A stretch of DNA of 64,000 nucleotides from Lachnospiraceae bacterium KM106-2. Its GTDB lineage: Bacteria; Bacillota; Clostridia; Lachnospirales; Lachnospiraceae. Below are positions 19,437 through 28,350 of the stretch, in pieces (position 1 is the first letter of the stretch; each line of letters begins with the position of its first letter). Position numbers and translations under genes: made by a program. The stretch lies in contig AP018794.1 of NCBI GenBank assembly GCA_009731425.1, forward strand, positions 3,107,960 through 3,171,959, given 5' to 3'. The notes beneath the pieces are model-generated. The model was not told the origin of the DNA. It saw only the letters and a list, made by a program, of their open reading frames with translations, and made no database searches.

Positions 19437-21725
19437 TTATTCTCCTCTATTAAAACCATAAAATGATAGTACTTCTTTTTCTAGTTCTCTCCAGTCTCTT
19501 CTCTTTGCCGTTTCAATTCCATTCTCATATAACTTATCTCTTAAGTTGCTATCTGAACAAATTCTTTCAATTGCACGTACTGCATCGCCTTCTTTATTTC
19601 TATCATAGAAAAGACAATTTTCTTCATCTCTTAAGTATTCAATATTTCCCTCATTTGGTGCTACAACTACGTAACCACCTGTAGACATCATTTCTAATGG
19701 TGGATATGAGAAACTCTCTAATAAACTAGACTTAATTAATATATGACATTGCTGATATACTTCTGGAACTTTTTCATATGGTACTTTATGAAGGAATTTA
19801 TCTACATGATACCATGCTTTTGGTTTTCCTAAATATGACATAAACCAGATTTCATATTTGTCCTTATCTAGCTGCTCGATAATTCTAAAGCTTTCATCAA
19901 CATTCTTATAATAATCGTTACTATTTCCTTCAACAAGAATTCTAATTTTACCATTATTATTAAAGTTACGTTTCTTTGCTGTAAAATGCTCTAAATCAAT
20001 TCCATTTGGTAAATAGCTAGCATCTTTCTCATAAGAATCCACCAACCAGTTCTGACACCATTTTGATATTGTTATGAAATTAACATCAAAACATGGATTA
20101 TAACTTTGGTTTGCTGCAACTTTAAAGAAATTACCTGCCTCATAAAAATCAGTTTCAAAATTTTGAACAAAATAGTATCTGTCTTTTATATTTGGATATA
20201 ATGCTAATGTGGATAATGTTGACCATAACGTAGCGACCATTTTATCAAAGGATGTATGGATCTGTTGTGTTTGTTTTGATACAACCGGAATTCTGCTTCC
20301 ATCTTTTAAAATATCTTTACTCTCAAAACCATCATTAATTAAAGTAACATCATATCCATAGCTTTGAAGAATCGCTGCATGTTTAAAGATAACAAGAATA
20401 CCACCACTGGTCTGTACTGATGGGACAACAAAAGCAATATTAGGAACCATAATGCTCTTAATATATTTTCCAAACTGATAACTATTATAAACAGTAGTAC
20501 AGTGTTTCTTCGTATATTGATATGCAGTCTCTGCTAACTTTGATCTTAATTGCTCGTTCTCGATTAATTGTTTTAATCTGTTATACCAATCATCCTCATT
20601 ATTATCACATAACAATCCAGTTTCTGAGTCTACCATCATATCTTTTAATGCACCAACATTACTTGCAATAGTTACAACTTTAACCAAACTAGCTTCAACC
20701 CATTTATTTTCTGATTTTGCTTCATTGAAAATTGATTGTTCTAGTGGTACTAAATTGATATCAACAGATGCGATCAACTCAGGGAGTTTCTGCCAATCAC
20801 AGAATGGCATTCCAACAACTCTTTCTTTAAATGGCTCTAATTCTTTAGGGATATCAAGTTCACCAACTACGTGTAATACAACATTAGAATATTCTTTCAT
20901 GATTCTAGCGATCACTGGTAAAATCATATTAAAATCATCATTATGAGTAATACTACCACTAAAATATCCTAATCGTACTTCTTTCCCTTTCCATCCTTTA
21001 ATTATCTCGCATGACTTTTTATATTGTTTTTTCTCAGATCTATGTGTTAAGTTGTCTGTATTGATATATGGTAGCTTATCTCTATTGTAAATAGCATGTT
21101 CTGATAGTTCTAACATTCTATCAGAAGCAGTATTTCTATTTATATAAACTTCTGGTACATAATTTCTTAACTCAGCTGCAAGTCTTTCTGTTGATGTAAT
21201 TGCTCCATCACACATTCTTAATGTTTCTTGCATTCTGTTTACACCATCATCATATCCGTCTTTTTCTTCTTTTGATAATGTTTTTAAGTACTTAATTTGA
21301 TCCGTATACTTTTTATCGATTACAAGATCATCAATATCAAATAATACCTTTTTATTGTATTGCTTCGCTAATTCAATAAACTCTTTAATTGTATCTGTAA
21401 TTGGACATCGGAAGAATATAAACACTCTATAGTTTTTTACCATTTCCAAAGTAACGTTTTCATAAAATACTTCGTTACTTACAATATTAGTTGCTAATAA
21501 TTGTTCCCTCTGATGAGATACTCTATATCGAGATGGATGTGGTAAAAAACATCCATTAATAAACAAAACATCCGCCACTAATTTTTCTGGATCATTATTC
21601 TCATTACTTTTATCTCGAGTAATATGTCTCTTAACATAAGCTGCCGATTTCTTTGCAAAAATAGCTACACCATCATTTGAAATTGTTTCTTTTGACTTAT
21701 CTAGCAATTCGCCTACTCTTCCCAT
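19437..21725 (-). CDS. Two-domain glycosyltransferase with WsaF-like C-terminal part
   Basis: This 762-residue protein joins two GT-B units. The first (about 50-430) has VLFINGCFLPHPSRYRVSHQ, KVLFDIDDLVID and a C-terminal half with LGYFSGSITHNDDF and DINLVPLEQSIFNEAKSENK, the Glu-rich nucleotide-sugar region. The second (about 435-760) begins NIAFVVPSVQTSGGILVIFK and includes SLLESFSYPPLEMMSTGG, resembling WsaF-type rhamnosyltransferases. It may add two sugars in turn at the membrane face. ATG at 21725 is chosen because AAGGAGA lies upstream and it overlaps the previous stop as TAATG; a longer reading to 21746 lies inside the ABC gene. dTDP-rhamnose is the likely donor for at least one domain (inference). 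Confidence 0.85.
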   Translation of the reverse strand: MGRVGELLDKSKETISNDGVAIFAKKSAAYVKRHITRDKSNENNDPEKLVADVLFINGCFLPHPSRYRVSHQREQLLATNIVSNEVFYENVTLEMVKNYRVFIFFRCPITDTIKEFIELAKQYNKKVLFDIDDLVIDKKYTDQIKYLKTLSKEEKDGYDDGVNRMQETLRMCDGAITSTERLAAELRNYVPEVYINRNTASDRMLELSEHAIYNRDKLPYINTDNLTHRSEKKQYKKSCEIIKGWKGKEVRLGYFSGSITHNDDFNMILPVIARIMKEYSNVVLHVVGELDIPKELEPFKERVVGMPFCDWQKLPELIASVDINLVPLEQSIFNEAKSENKWVEASLVKVVTIASNVGALKDMMVDSETGLLCDNNEDDWYNRLKQLIENEQLRSKLAETAYQYTKKHCTTVYNSYQFGKYIKSIMVPNIAFVVPSVQTSGGILVIFKHAAILQSYGYDVTLINDGFESKDILKDGSRIPVVSKQTQQIHTSFDKMVATLWSTLSTLALYPNIKDRYYFVQNFETDFYEAGNFFKVAANQSYNPCFDVNFITISKWCQNWLVDSYEKDASYLPNGIDLEHFTAKKRNFNNNGKIRILVEGNSNDYYKNVDESFRIIEQLDKDKYEIWFMSYLGKPKAWYHVDKFLHKVPYEKVPEVYQQCHILIKSSLLESFSYPPLEMMSTGGYVVVAPNEGNIEYLRDEENCLFYDRNKEGDAVRAIERICSDSNLRDKLYENGIETAKRRDWRELEKEVLSFYGFNRGE

Positions 21726-22468
21726 TACTGTTCTCCTTGATTCCAAAATTTTCTATATTCATTACATACTTCTTTAGCATTACCGATCATTTTAACTTTT
21801 TTATTGTCAATCCAAACTACTCTATTACACATTTCTTCAATTTGATCAATGCTATGTGAAACAAATAGTACTGTTGTACCACCACTCATTAACTCTAACA
21901 TTTTACTTTTACTCTTTTGTTGAAATCCTTCATCCCCAACAGCAAGTATCTCATCAACAATTAAGATTTCTGGATGAACGACTGTTGCAATTGAAAATGC
22001 CAAACGCATTAACATACCTGATGAATAGTTTCGAATTGGTGTCTCTATAAATTCATGTAATTCAGAGAATTCAAGTATCTCATCATATTTTTCTTTTAAA
22101 AATTCTTCACTGTAACCTAAAATTGCTCCATTTAAAAAGATATTTTCTCTACCGCTTAGTTCCATATCAAAACCTGATCCAAGTTCAAGCATTGGGACAA
22201 TATTTCCATTCGCAATAACTTTTCCACTTGTTGGTTTTAATACACCTGAAATAACCTTTAATAAAGTACTTTTTCCGGCACCATTTCTACCAATAATACC
22301 AACTACTTCACCTTTATTTATATCAAAACTAATATCTTTAAAAGCCCAGAATTCATTATATTGAACTTGATTTTTTAAATGTGCTATTACAAACTCTTTT
22401 AAACTTAAAATTTTATCATTAGCCATTCTAAACTGCATAGATACATTATCAACTGTTATCATCTTCAT
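21725..22468 (-). CDS. ABC-2 polysaccharide exporter ATP-binding protein (Wzt/TagH-like)
   Basis: Contains Walker A GRNGAGKS near residue 60, the ABC signature YSSGM near 145 and Walker B LIVDEILAVGD, the hallmark of glycan-exporter ATPases (E-I-L-A-V-G-D). At 247 residues it ends soon after the D- and H-loops and lacks the C-terminal carbohydrate-binding domain found in Wzt proteins that read chain ends. It pairs with the permease upstream (35 bp gap) to export a lipid-linked glycan. GGAGG lies ten bases before ATG 22468; ATG 22462 is possible. Confidence 0.93.
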   Translation of the reverse strand: MKMITVDNVSMQFRMANDKILSLKEFVIAHLKNQVQYNEFWAFKDISFDINKGEVVGIIGRNGAGKSTLLKVISGVLKPTSGKVIANGNIVPMLELGSGFDMELSGRENIFLNGAILGYSEEFLKEKYDEILEFSELHEFIETPIRNYSSGMLMRLAFSIATVVHPEILIVDEILAVGDEGFQQKSKSKMLELMSGGTTVLFVSHSIDQIEEMCNRVVWIDNKKVKMIGNAKEVCNEYRKFWNQGEQ

Positions 22469-22502
22469 AACTCAAATTCCTCCATATTTATCATGTATTG
22501 TA

Positions 22503-23933
22503 TTAAAGGTATAACACAAAACGATCCTGTGATTTTTTAAATACGATCATACCAATAATAAGCGATACAGCTGAACATAACATACACATTACATACTGTA
22601 TAGGTTCTGGTGATATACCATCCATTATTACAATACGAGCAAATTTAATAAAGTAATACATTGGGTTTACTTTTAATACAAAGGCAAAATGACTTGGAAT
22701 AATTGATTCTGGATAAAATAAAGGCGTTGCATACATCCATAACAAACTAACAATTCCCCATAAAAATTGAGTATCTCTAAAAAACACCATAAATGCTGAT
22801 AACATAAATGACATTCCTAAGCAGAAAACAAGTAAACAGATTACCACAAATGGTAATAATAAATATGCCTTTGTAATTTTCTCACCTGTTACCAAAACAG
22901 CTAAGAGCAGTGGCGCGAAGGAAATTAATAAATTAATAGCTGTAGATAATACCTTTGATACTGGATAAATATATTTAGGCATATACACCTTAGTAATTAA
23001 AGAGGAGTTGTTAATAATTGATGTTAAACCAACTCCAACTGATTCAGTAAAAAACGTAAATAAAATACTTCCAGTTAATAAATATACCGGAAAATTATCA
23101 ATGTTAGCTCTAAAAATAGTAGAGAAAACAATGTATTGAATTGCCATAGTAAATAAAGGATTTAAGAAACTCCAAAAGAAACCTAGTACGGATCTCTTAT
23201 ATTTTGTCTTAAAATCTCTAGATACTAATTGTTTAATTAAAAATTTATACTTTATATATGTTCCCACAAACATTGTAACCAAACTGTCTTTACCTGCTTT
23301 AAATTTTCGAATGACATTAAATCCATATAAAGCGATTAATAATCCACCTAGTAATGCAAATAAGAAATAATGTTGGCCAAAAAAGATTGGTTTCTCATTA
23401 ATTAGACTAATACATAATGTACCATCCATCTCTTTACCATTTTTACTTGCTTTTTCAGTTGCCATAGTCTTATTTAAATAAATAGTAGCAGCTTTTGTTT
23501 CAACCTTTGTATCGGCAGTAATTCTAACAATTACCTGCCTATCTTTTAAACCAGTAACGTCCTTATCGAACAAAACCTTATATGTTGCATTATCCTGAAA
23601 CTCTTTTACAGAAACCTTGGAAGACGCCAACTCTTTCTTTGAATCAGAATCCAATAAACTTACAATAAAGTTTCCATCATTTTTTCTAGAATACGTAGCT
23701 ACTAATAATTGAACGCCACTGACAATATCATCGTCGCTCGTAATCTTTTGATCAAAGATTACTTTATCTGTAACCCCACCTACTGCTTCTTCATTATTAA
23801 GCAATTCTTTAATATTCTCTTTATATTTTAACTGGCGATCACCTACAACAAAGAATAATACTGCACAAACAATATAAATTATCATTGCATAGTAAAACCC
23901 TTTAAACAATTTTGACTTATTTAACTTTTCCAT
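22503..23933 (-). CDS. ABC-2 polysaccharide exporter permease with extra N-terminal domain
   Basis: The C-terminal 250 residues are a standard ABC-2 glycan permease (KTKYKRSVLGFFWSFLNPLF, then five more helices). Ahead of it are a helix at about 12-32, roughly 150 residues of extracytoplasmic beta-rich sequence, and a second helix near 188-205. Such an extension is absent from minimal Wzm/TagG proteins of about 260 residues and could contact the glycan or an attachment enzyme outside. Start at ATG 23933 with AGGAGTG upstream; an earlier ATG at 23978 would overlap rmlD and has no such site. Confidence 0.9.
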   Translation of the reverse strand: MEKLNKSKLFKGFYYAMIIYIVCAVLFFVVGDRQLKYKENIKELLNNEEAVGGVTDKVIFDQKITSDDDIVSGVQLLVATYSRKNDGNFIVSLLDSDSKKELASSKVSVKEFQDNATYKVLFDKDVTGLKDRQVIVRITADTKVETKAATIYLNKTMATEKASKNGKEMDGTLCISLINEKPIFFGQHYFLFALLGGLLIALYGFNVIRKFKAGKDSLVTMFVGTYIKYKFLIKQLVSRDFKTKYKRSVLGFFWSFLNPLFTMAIQYIVFSTIFRANIDNFPVYLLTGSILFTFFTESVGVGLTSIINNSSLITKVYMPKYIYPVSKVLSTAINLLISFAPLLLAVLVTGEKITKAYLLLPFVVICLLVFCLGMSFMLSAFMVFFRDTQFLWGIVSLLWMYATPLFYPESIIPSHFAFVLKVNPMYYFIKFARIVIMDGISPEPIQYVMCMLCSAVSLIIGMIVFKKSQDRFVLYL

Positions 23934-23958
23934 TCTTTCACTCCTGCAATTCTGTTCT

Positions 23959-24804
23959 TTATTCTTCAATTTCAGCAATGTATCTTCTTAACGCATCTTT
24001 CCAATCAGGAAGTCTATCAAATCCATTTTCATCAAGAGATTTCTTAGACATTCTAGAATTCTTTGGTCTTGGTGCTTTTGCTCCATACTCTTCAGTTGTA
24101 CAACGTTTTACCTTTGTATCATAGCCTGCAACTTTAAAAATTTCTTCTGTAAAGTCAGCCCATGAACAGATTCCTTCATTAGTTGCATGATAAGTACCAT
24201 ATTTCTCTGTTTCAAGCATATCGCAAAGAAGAATTGCTAAATCTGCTGTATAAGTAGGGGACCCAATCTGATCAGCTACTACAGTAAGTTCATCATGTTC
24301 TTTTCCAAGACGTAACATTGTCTTAATGAAGTTGTTACCATTTTTACCAAATACCCAAGAGATACGAACAACAAATAATTTTTCAACCAATTCTTTTACT
24401 GCTAATTCGCCATCTAATTTTGTCATTCCGTACTGTCCTAAAGGTCCAGTTGGATCATCAACTTCATAGAACTGATCTCCAGTACCTGGGAATACATAAT
24501 CTGTACTAATATATACTAATTTTGCATCAAGTTCTTTACATACTTTTGCAATATTTCTTGGTCCTTCTACATTAACTTCACGACATACATCAATCATCTC
24601 TTCTGCACGATCTACTGCTGTAAATGCAGAGCAATGAACAACAACATCTGGTCCATAAGCTTTAATAAATTCAGAAGTCTTCTGTGCATCTGTAATATCA
24701 AATTGTTCTCTATCGGCACCGATGCAGTCAATATTTCTTTCCTTTAATACTTTCATTACGTCGTAACCTAATTGGCCTTTTACGCCAGTAACTAGAACTT
24801 TCAT
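23959..24804 (-). CDS. rmlD: dTDP-4-dehydrorhamnose reductase
   Basis: Normal-length (281) RmlD: KVLVTGVKGQLGYDVMKVL, ISTDYVFPGTGD, the catalytic QYGMTKLDGE and a late APRPKNSRMS segment, which is diagnostic for this enzyme. It reduces dTDP-4-keto-L-rhamnose with NAD(P)H to dTDP-L-rhamnose, the last step of the pathway encoded by the four neighbouring genes. AAGGAGATA precedes the ATG. An 80-bp gap with a GC-containing hairpin separates it from rmlB. Confidence 0.96.
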   Translation of the reverse strand: MKVLVTGVKGQLGYDVMKVLKERNIDCIGADREQFDITDAQKTSEFIKAYGPDVVVHCSAFTAVDRAEEMIDVCREVNVEGPRNIAKVCKELDAKLVYISTDYVFPGTGDQFYEVDDPTGPLGQYGMTKLDGELAVKELVEKLFVVRISWVFGKNGNNFIKTMLRLGKEHDELTVVADQIGSPTYTADLAILLCDMLETEKYGTYHATNEGICSWADFTEEIFKVAGYDTKVKRCTTEEYGAKAPRPKNSRMSKKSLDENGFDRLPDWKDALRRYIAEIEE

Positions 24805-24884
24805 ATCTTATCTCCTTTTGCTCACTTTAATAAACATCACAAATCGCAGAATGCATCAAAAACACATCCTGCGACTGAGTAATA

Positions 24885-25904
24885 CTATTTATTGGAATAC
24901 ATTTTTTCATAATAATTTTGGTATTCACCGCTAATGATGTTTTCCCACCATTTTCTGTTATCTAAATACCATTTAATTGTACGTTTGATACCTTCATCAA
25001 ATGTAGTTGTTGGTTCCCAACCTAAATCATTTTTGATCTTAGTAGGATCGATTGCATAACGTCTGTCATGACCTTTACGATCTGCAACGTATTTAATCTT
25101 ATCTTCGCCTTTTCCTAATTCATGAAGAACAGTCTTAACAACTTGAAGGTTTGTTCTTTCATTGTGACCACCGATGTTGTATACTTCACCAACTTTACCA
25201 TCATGGATGATCATGTCGATTGCGATACAGTGATCTTCAACATATAACCAATCACGTACGTTTTCACCAGTTCCGTATACAGGAAGGTCTTTATCATTTA
25301 ATGCATTTGCGATCATTAAAGGAATTAACTTTTCTGGGAAATGGTATGGTCCATAGTTGTTTGAACATCTGGAGATTGTAACAGGTAATCCAAAAGTACG
25401 GTGGTAAGCTTGTACTAAAAGATCAGAGCTTGCTTTTGATGCTGAGTATGGGCTTGATGTATGAAGCGGAGTTGTTTCTGTGAAGAATAAGTCAGGTCTG
25501 TCTAACGGAAGATCTCCATATACTTCATCTGTAGATACTTGGTGGTATCTCTTAATTCCATAAATACGACATGCATCAAGTAACACACCTGTACCCATTA
25601 CGTTTGTTTGTAAGAAGATTCCTGGATCTACGATAGAACGATCAACATGACTTTCTGCTGCAAAGTTAACTACCATATCTGGTTTTTCAGTTTCAAATAA
25701 GTTGTAAACGAAATCACGATCTGCGATATCTCCTTTTACGAACTTAAAGTTTGGTTTATCCATAACTGGTTCTAATGTTTCCATATTACCAGCATAAGTT
25801 AATTTATCTAAACAAATAATTTCATAGTTAGGGTATTTATTCACCATATGGTGTACGAAATTTCCACCGATAAATCCGGCTCCACCTGTAACGATAATCT
25901 TCAT
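24885..25904 (-). CDS. rmlB: dTDP-glucose 4,6-dehydratase
   Basis: Extended SDR of 339 residues: IIVTGGAGFIGGNFVHH, NFAAESHVDRSI, STDEVYGDL, the catalytic YSASKASSD, and the C-terminal DRKGHDRRYAID typical of RmlB. It converts dTDP-glucose to dTDP-4-keto-6-deoxyglucose with bound NAD. The ATG follows the rmlC stop directly with AAGGAGAG inside the rmlC end, so translation is coupled. Confidence 0.97.
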   Translation of the reverse strand: MKIIVTGGAGFIGGNFVHHMVNKYPNYEIICLDKLTYAGNMETLEPVMDKPNFKFVKGDIADRDFVYNLFETEKPDMVVNFAAESHVDRSIVDPGIFLQTNVMGTGVLLDACRIYGIKRYHQVSTDEVYGDLPLDRPDLFFTETTPLHTSSPYSASKASSDLLVQAYHRTFGLPVTISRCSNNYGPYHFPEKLIPLMIANALNDKDLPVYGTGENVRDWLYVEDHCIAIDMIIHDGKVGEVYNIGGHNERTNLQVVKTVLHELGKGEDKIKYVADRKGHDRRYAIDPTKIKNDLGWEPTTTFDEGIKRTIKWYLDNRKWWENIISGEYQNYYEKMYSNK

Positions 25905-26468
25905 TTATTTACTCTCCTTATATACAAAATCAATATCACTATCTTTTAAGAATGGTGCTTTTGCATCTTTTTCAGATACGATTGGATCTTCAACTCCCCA
26001 TTCAACACCGATTTCTGGATCATTCCAACGAATGTTTCGATCTGCTGGATGATTGTAGTAGCCATCTGCTTTATAAAGGAATTCCACATCATCTGTAAGT
26101 GTCACAAAACCATGTAAGAATCCTCTAGGAATTAATAACTGACGTTTGTTGTCTGCAGAAAGTTCGACAGCAACCCATTTTTTATAAGTTGGTGATCCTT
26201 CTCTCATATCGACTGCAACATCAAGAACTGCACCTTTTCCACAACGAACTAATTTCGCTTGAGATGCTTCTCCCTTTTGGAAATGGAGACCACGAAGAGT
26301 CCCTTTATGTGCGGAATAGGAATGATTATCTTGAACAAAGTTATAGAATAATCCTGCTTCTTCCATTTTAGCTTGTGACCAGCTTTCCATAAACCAACCT
26401 CTATTGTCACCAAATACTTGAGGTTCTAAAATATAGACATCTAACACATCTGTCTTAATAACATTCAT
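25905..26468 (-). CDS. rmlC: dTDP-4-dehydrorhamnose 3,5-epimerase
   Basis: A cupin of 187 residues with the RmlC order: DNRGWFMESW, DNHSYSAHKGTLRGLHFQ (catalytic His in LHFQ), KLVRCGKGAVLDVAVDMR, and the catalytic Tyr/Asp region FLYKADGYYNHPADR. It epimerises carbons 3 and 5 of dTDP-4-keto-6-deoxyglucose. Located 13 bp after rmlA and touching rmlB. Confidence 0.96.
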   Translation of the reverse strand: MNVIKTDVLDVYILEPQVFGDNRGWFMESWSQAKMEEAGLFYNFVQDNHSYSAHKGTLRGLHFQKGEASQAKLVRCGKGAVLDVAVDMREGSPTYKKWVAVELSADNKRQLLIPRGFLHGFVTLTDDVEFLYKADGYYNHPADRNIRWNDPEIGVEWGVEDPIVSEKDAKAPFLKDSDIDFVYKESK

Positions 26469-26481
26469 TTTTCTACCTTCT

Positions 26482-27360
26482 TTAATATTTTATTTTACCA
26501 TCTGCTACTTGTTGTAAGTGTTTTCCGTAATTGGACTTTCCATACTTCTTTGCAGATTCTAAAAGTTTTTCTTTTGTAATCCATCCATTTTTATAAGCAA
26601 TTTCTTCTACCGCAGATACTTTAATTCCCTGACGATTTTCAATTACTTTTACAAACTCTGTCGCTTCTGCCAATGCATCCATAGTCCCTGTATCTAACCA
26701 TGCATAACCTCTTCCAAGTGTTACTACATTAAGATTTCCTTCTTCTAGGTACATTTTATTCAAATCTGTAATCTCTAATTCTCCACGTGGTGATGGTTTC
26801 ACTTTTTTCGCCATCTCAACGACACGATTATCATAGAAATAAAGACCTGTTACACAGTAATTTGACTTTGGCTGTTCTGGTTTTTCTTCAATGGAAACTG
26901 CTTTTCCATTCTCATCAAATTCAACGATTCCAAAACGCTCTGGATCATCAACATAGTAACCAAATACTGTTGCGCCCACTTCACGATTTGCTGCTTCTTT
27001 TAAGTGCTTTGTTAACCCATTGCCATAGAAAATGTTATCACCAAGTACCATTGCACATGAATCACCATTAATAAACTCTTCTCCGATAATAAATGCCTGC
27101 GCAAGTCCGTCTGGTGATGGTTGTTCTGCATAACTTAACTGAATACCGAAGTTAGATCCATCCCCTAATAGTTTCTTGAAGTTTGGTAAATCATGTGGGG
27201 TAGAGATAATCAAGATTTCCTTAATTCCTGCCAACATTAAAGTTGATAATGGATAGTAAATCATTGGTTTATCATATACCGGTAATAACTGTTTTGATGT
27301 TACCATTGTAAGAGGATAAAGGCGCGTGCCGGAACCTCCCGCTAAAATTATACCTTTCAT
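26482..27360 (-). CDS. rmlA: Glucose-1-phosphate thymidylyltransferase
   Basis: [22 protein letters not shown] is the RmlA nucleotide-binding loop, followed by [25 protein letters not shown] and a C-terminal [10 protein letters not shown]. At 292 residues it is the short RmlA form. It makes dTDP-glucose from dTTP and glucose 1-phosphate and is the usual point of feedback by dTDP-rhamnose. A near-consensus promoter (27398-27426) lies just upstream, so the rml genes can be expressed apart from the operon start. Confidence 0.97.
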   Translation of the reverse strand: MKGIILAGGSGTRLYPLTMVTSKQLLPVYDKPMIYYPLSTLMLAGIKEILIISTPHDLPNFKKLLGDGSNFGIQLSYAEQPSPDGLAQAFIIGEEFINGDSCAMVLGDNIFYGNGLTKHLKEAANREVGATVFGYYVDDPERFGIVEFDENGKAVSIEEKPEQPKSNYCVTGLYFYDNRVVEMAKKVKPSPRGELEITDLNKMYLEEGNLNVVTLGRGYAWLDTGTMDALAEATEFVKVIENRQGIKVSAVEEIAYKNGWITKEKLLESAKKYGKSNYGKHLQQVADGKIKY

Positions 27361-27397
27361 TCTAACTCTCCTTCTAAATGTATGTAGAATCTATCGT

Positions 27398-27426
27398 ATT
27401 ATAGCATATGCTGTACTAATATACAA
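27398..27426 (-). promoter_or_regulatory. Predicted sigma-A promoter of rmlA
   Basis: On the minus strand: -35 TTGTAT (27421-27426), 17-bp spacer, -10 TATAAT (27398-27403), about 37 bp ahead of the rmlA ATG. It lies in the only sizeable gap (84 bp) within the upper operon. Confidence 0.65.
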
Positions 27427-27444
27427 GTTTTTAGTCTTTAAATA

Positions 27445-28350
27445 CTAAATTTCCCCAATTAGGAATAATGCCTTAAATACAATGTTATCTACAGTTCTTT
27501 GGCGATATACTTCTTTCGTTAAAATCGCCTTTAATCTATTCTTAAATGACTTCTTATAATCCGTCACAATATGAAGTTTTTCTCGCTTTGCACTTTCAAT
27601 TTCGTAAGCATTCTCAAACGCTCTTAATTGTCTGATAATCTTACCTTTATTACTTCCAAATCGTTTAAAGCGAGCAACAAACTCTTTCCAGTAAGTATTT
27701 CTTGCACCAACCTGATTACCACCATGTTGTCGATAATAAATATATGAGACAGGATCAAAGTATACCTTGCCAAAACAGGATGCCGCTAAATAAATCCACC
27801 AATCATGCATAACAGTATACTCTGGCTCAACATGCTGAAGTAACTTAAGTAACTCATGATTGATCACGCAAGTACAACCAGTTGCCTTATTTTCCACCAA
27901 AGCATTACCAAACTCAGGCACCACCTTAGATTGTTTAATTTCCATCGGTATAACTTCTAACTGATCATCTACTAAAGTGGTATTACTACAATACAAGAAT
28001 GGAATCTCTTTTTCTTTCTGTAATTGCTCAACTGCCGCCTCTAGTTTTTGCTCCAGCCAGTAATCATCTTGATCAGAAAAAGCATAATAAGTAGCCTCTT
28101 TATCTGCATGATTGATCAAATCAAAGAAACTTCCGATGACTCCTACATTCTCTCCAGAATAAAACGAGACATTCTCATATTTTTCTTGATACTCCTTTAA
28201 TATAGAAACTGTGCTGTCAGTAGAGCCATCATCTCGAATTAAGATCTCGATATTTTGATAGGTCTGATTTAAAATACTATCCAATTGTACCCGAATATAT
28301 TTTTCTCCATTGTAGGCTGACATTAAAACCTGTAACTTATTCTCTACCAT
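27445..28350 (-). CDS. GT2 family glycosyltransferase, rhamnosyltransferase-like
   Basis: Same length and motif order as the GT2 at 15.8-16.7 kb: LQVLMSAYNGEKYIRVQLDS, IRDDGSTDST, FSDQDDYWLEQKL, an acceptor-region HDWWIYLAA and YYRQHGGNQVG. The pair probably arose by duplication and each may add rhamnose or a similar 6-deoxysugar to the lipid-linked chain. The gene overlaps the upstream GT4 gene by 14 bp; ACGGAGAT lies before the ATG. Confidence 0.88.
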   Translation of the reverse strand: MVENKLQVLMSAYNGEKYIRVQLDSILNQTYQNIEILIRDDGSTDSTVSILKEYQEKYENVSFYSGENVGVIGSFFDLINHADKEATYYAFSDQDDYWLEQKLEAAVEQLQKEKEIPFLYCSNTTLVDDQLEVIPMEIKQSKVVPEFGNALVENKATGCTCVINHELLKLLQHVEPEYTVMHDWWIYLAASCFGKVYFDPVSYIYYRQHGGNQVGARNTYWKEFVARFKRFGSNKGKIIRQLRAFENAYEIESAKREKLHIVTDYKKSFKNRLKAILTKEVYRQRTVDNIVFKALFLIGEI

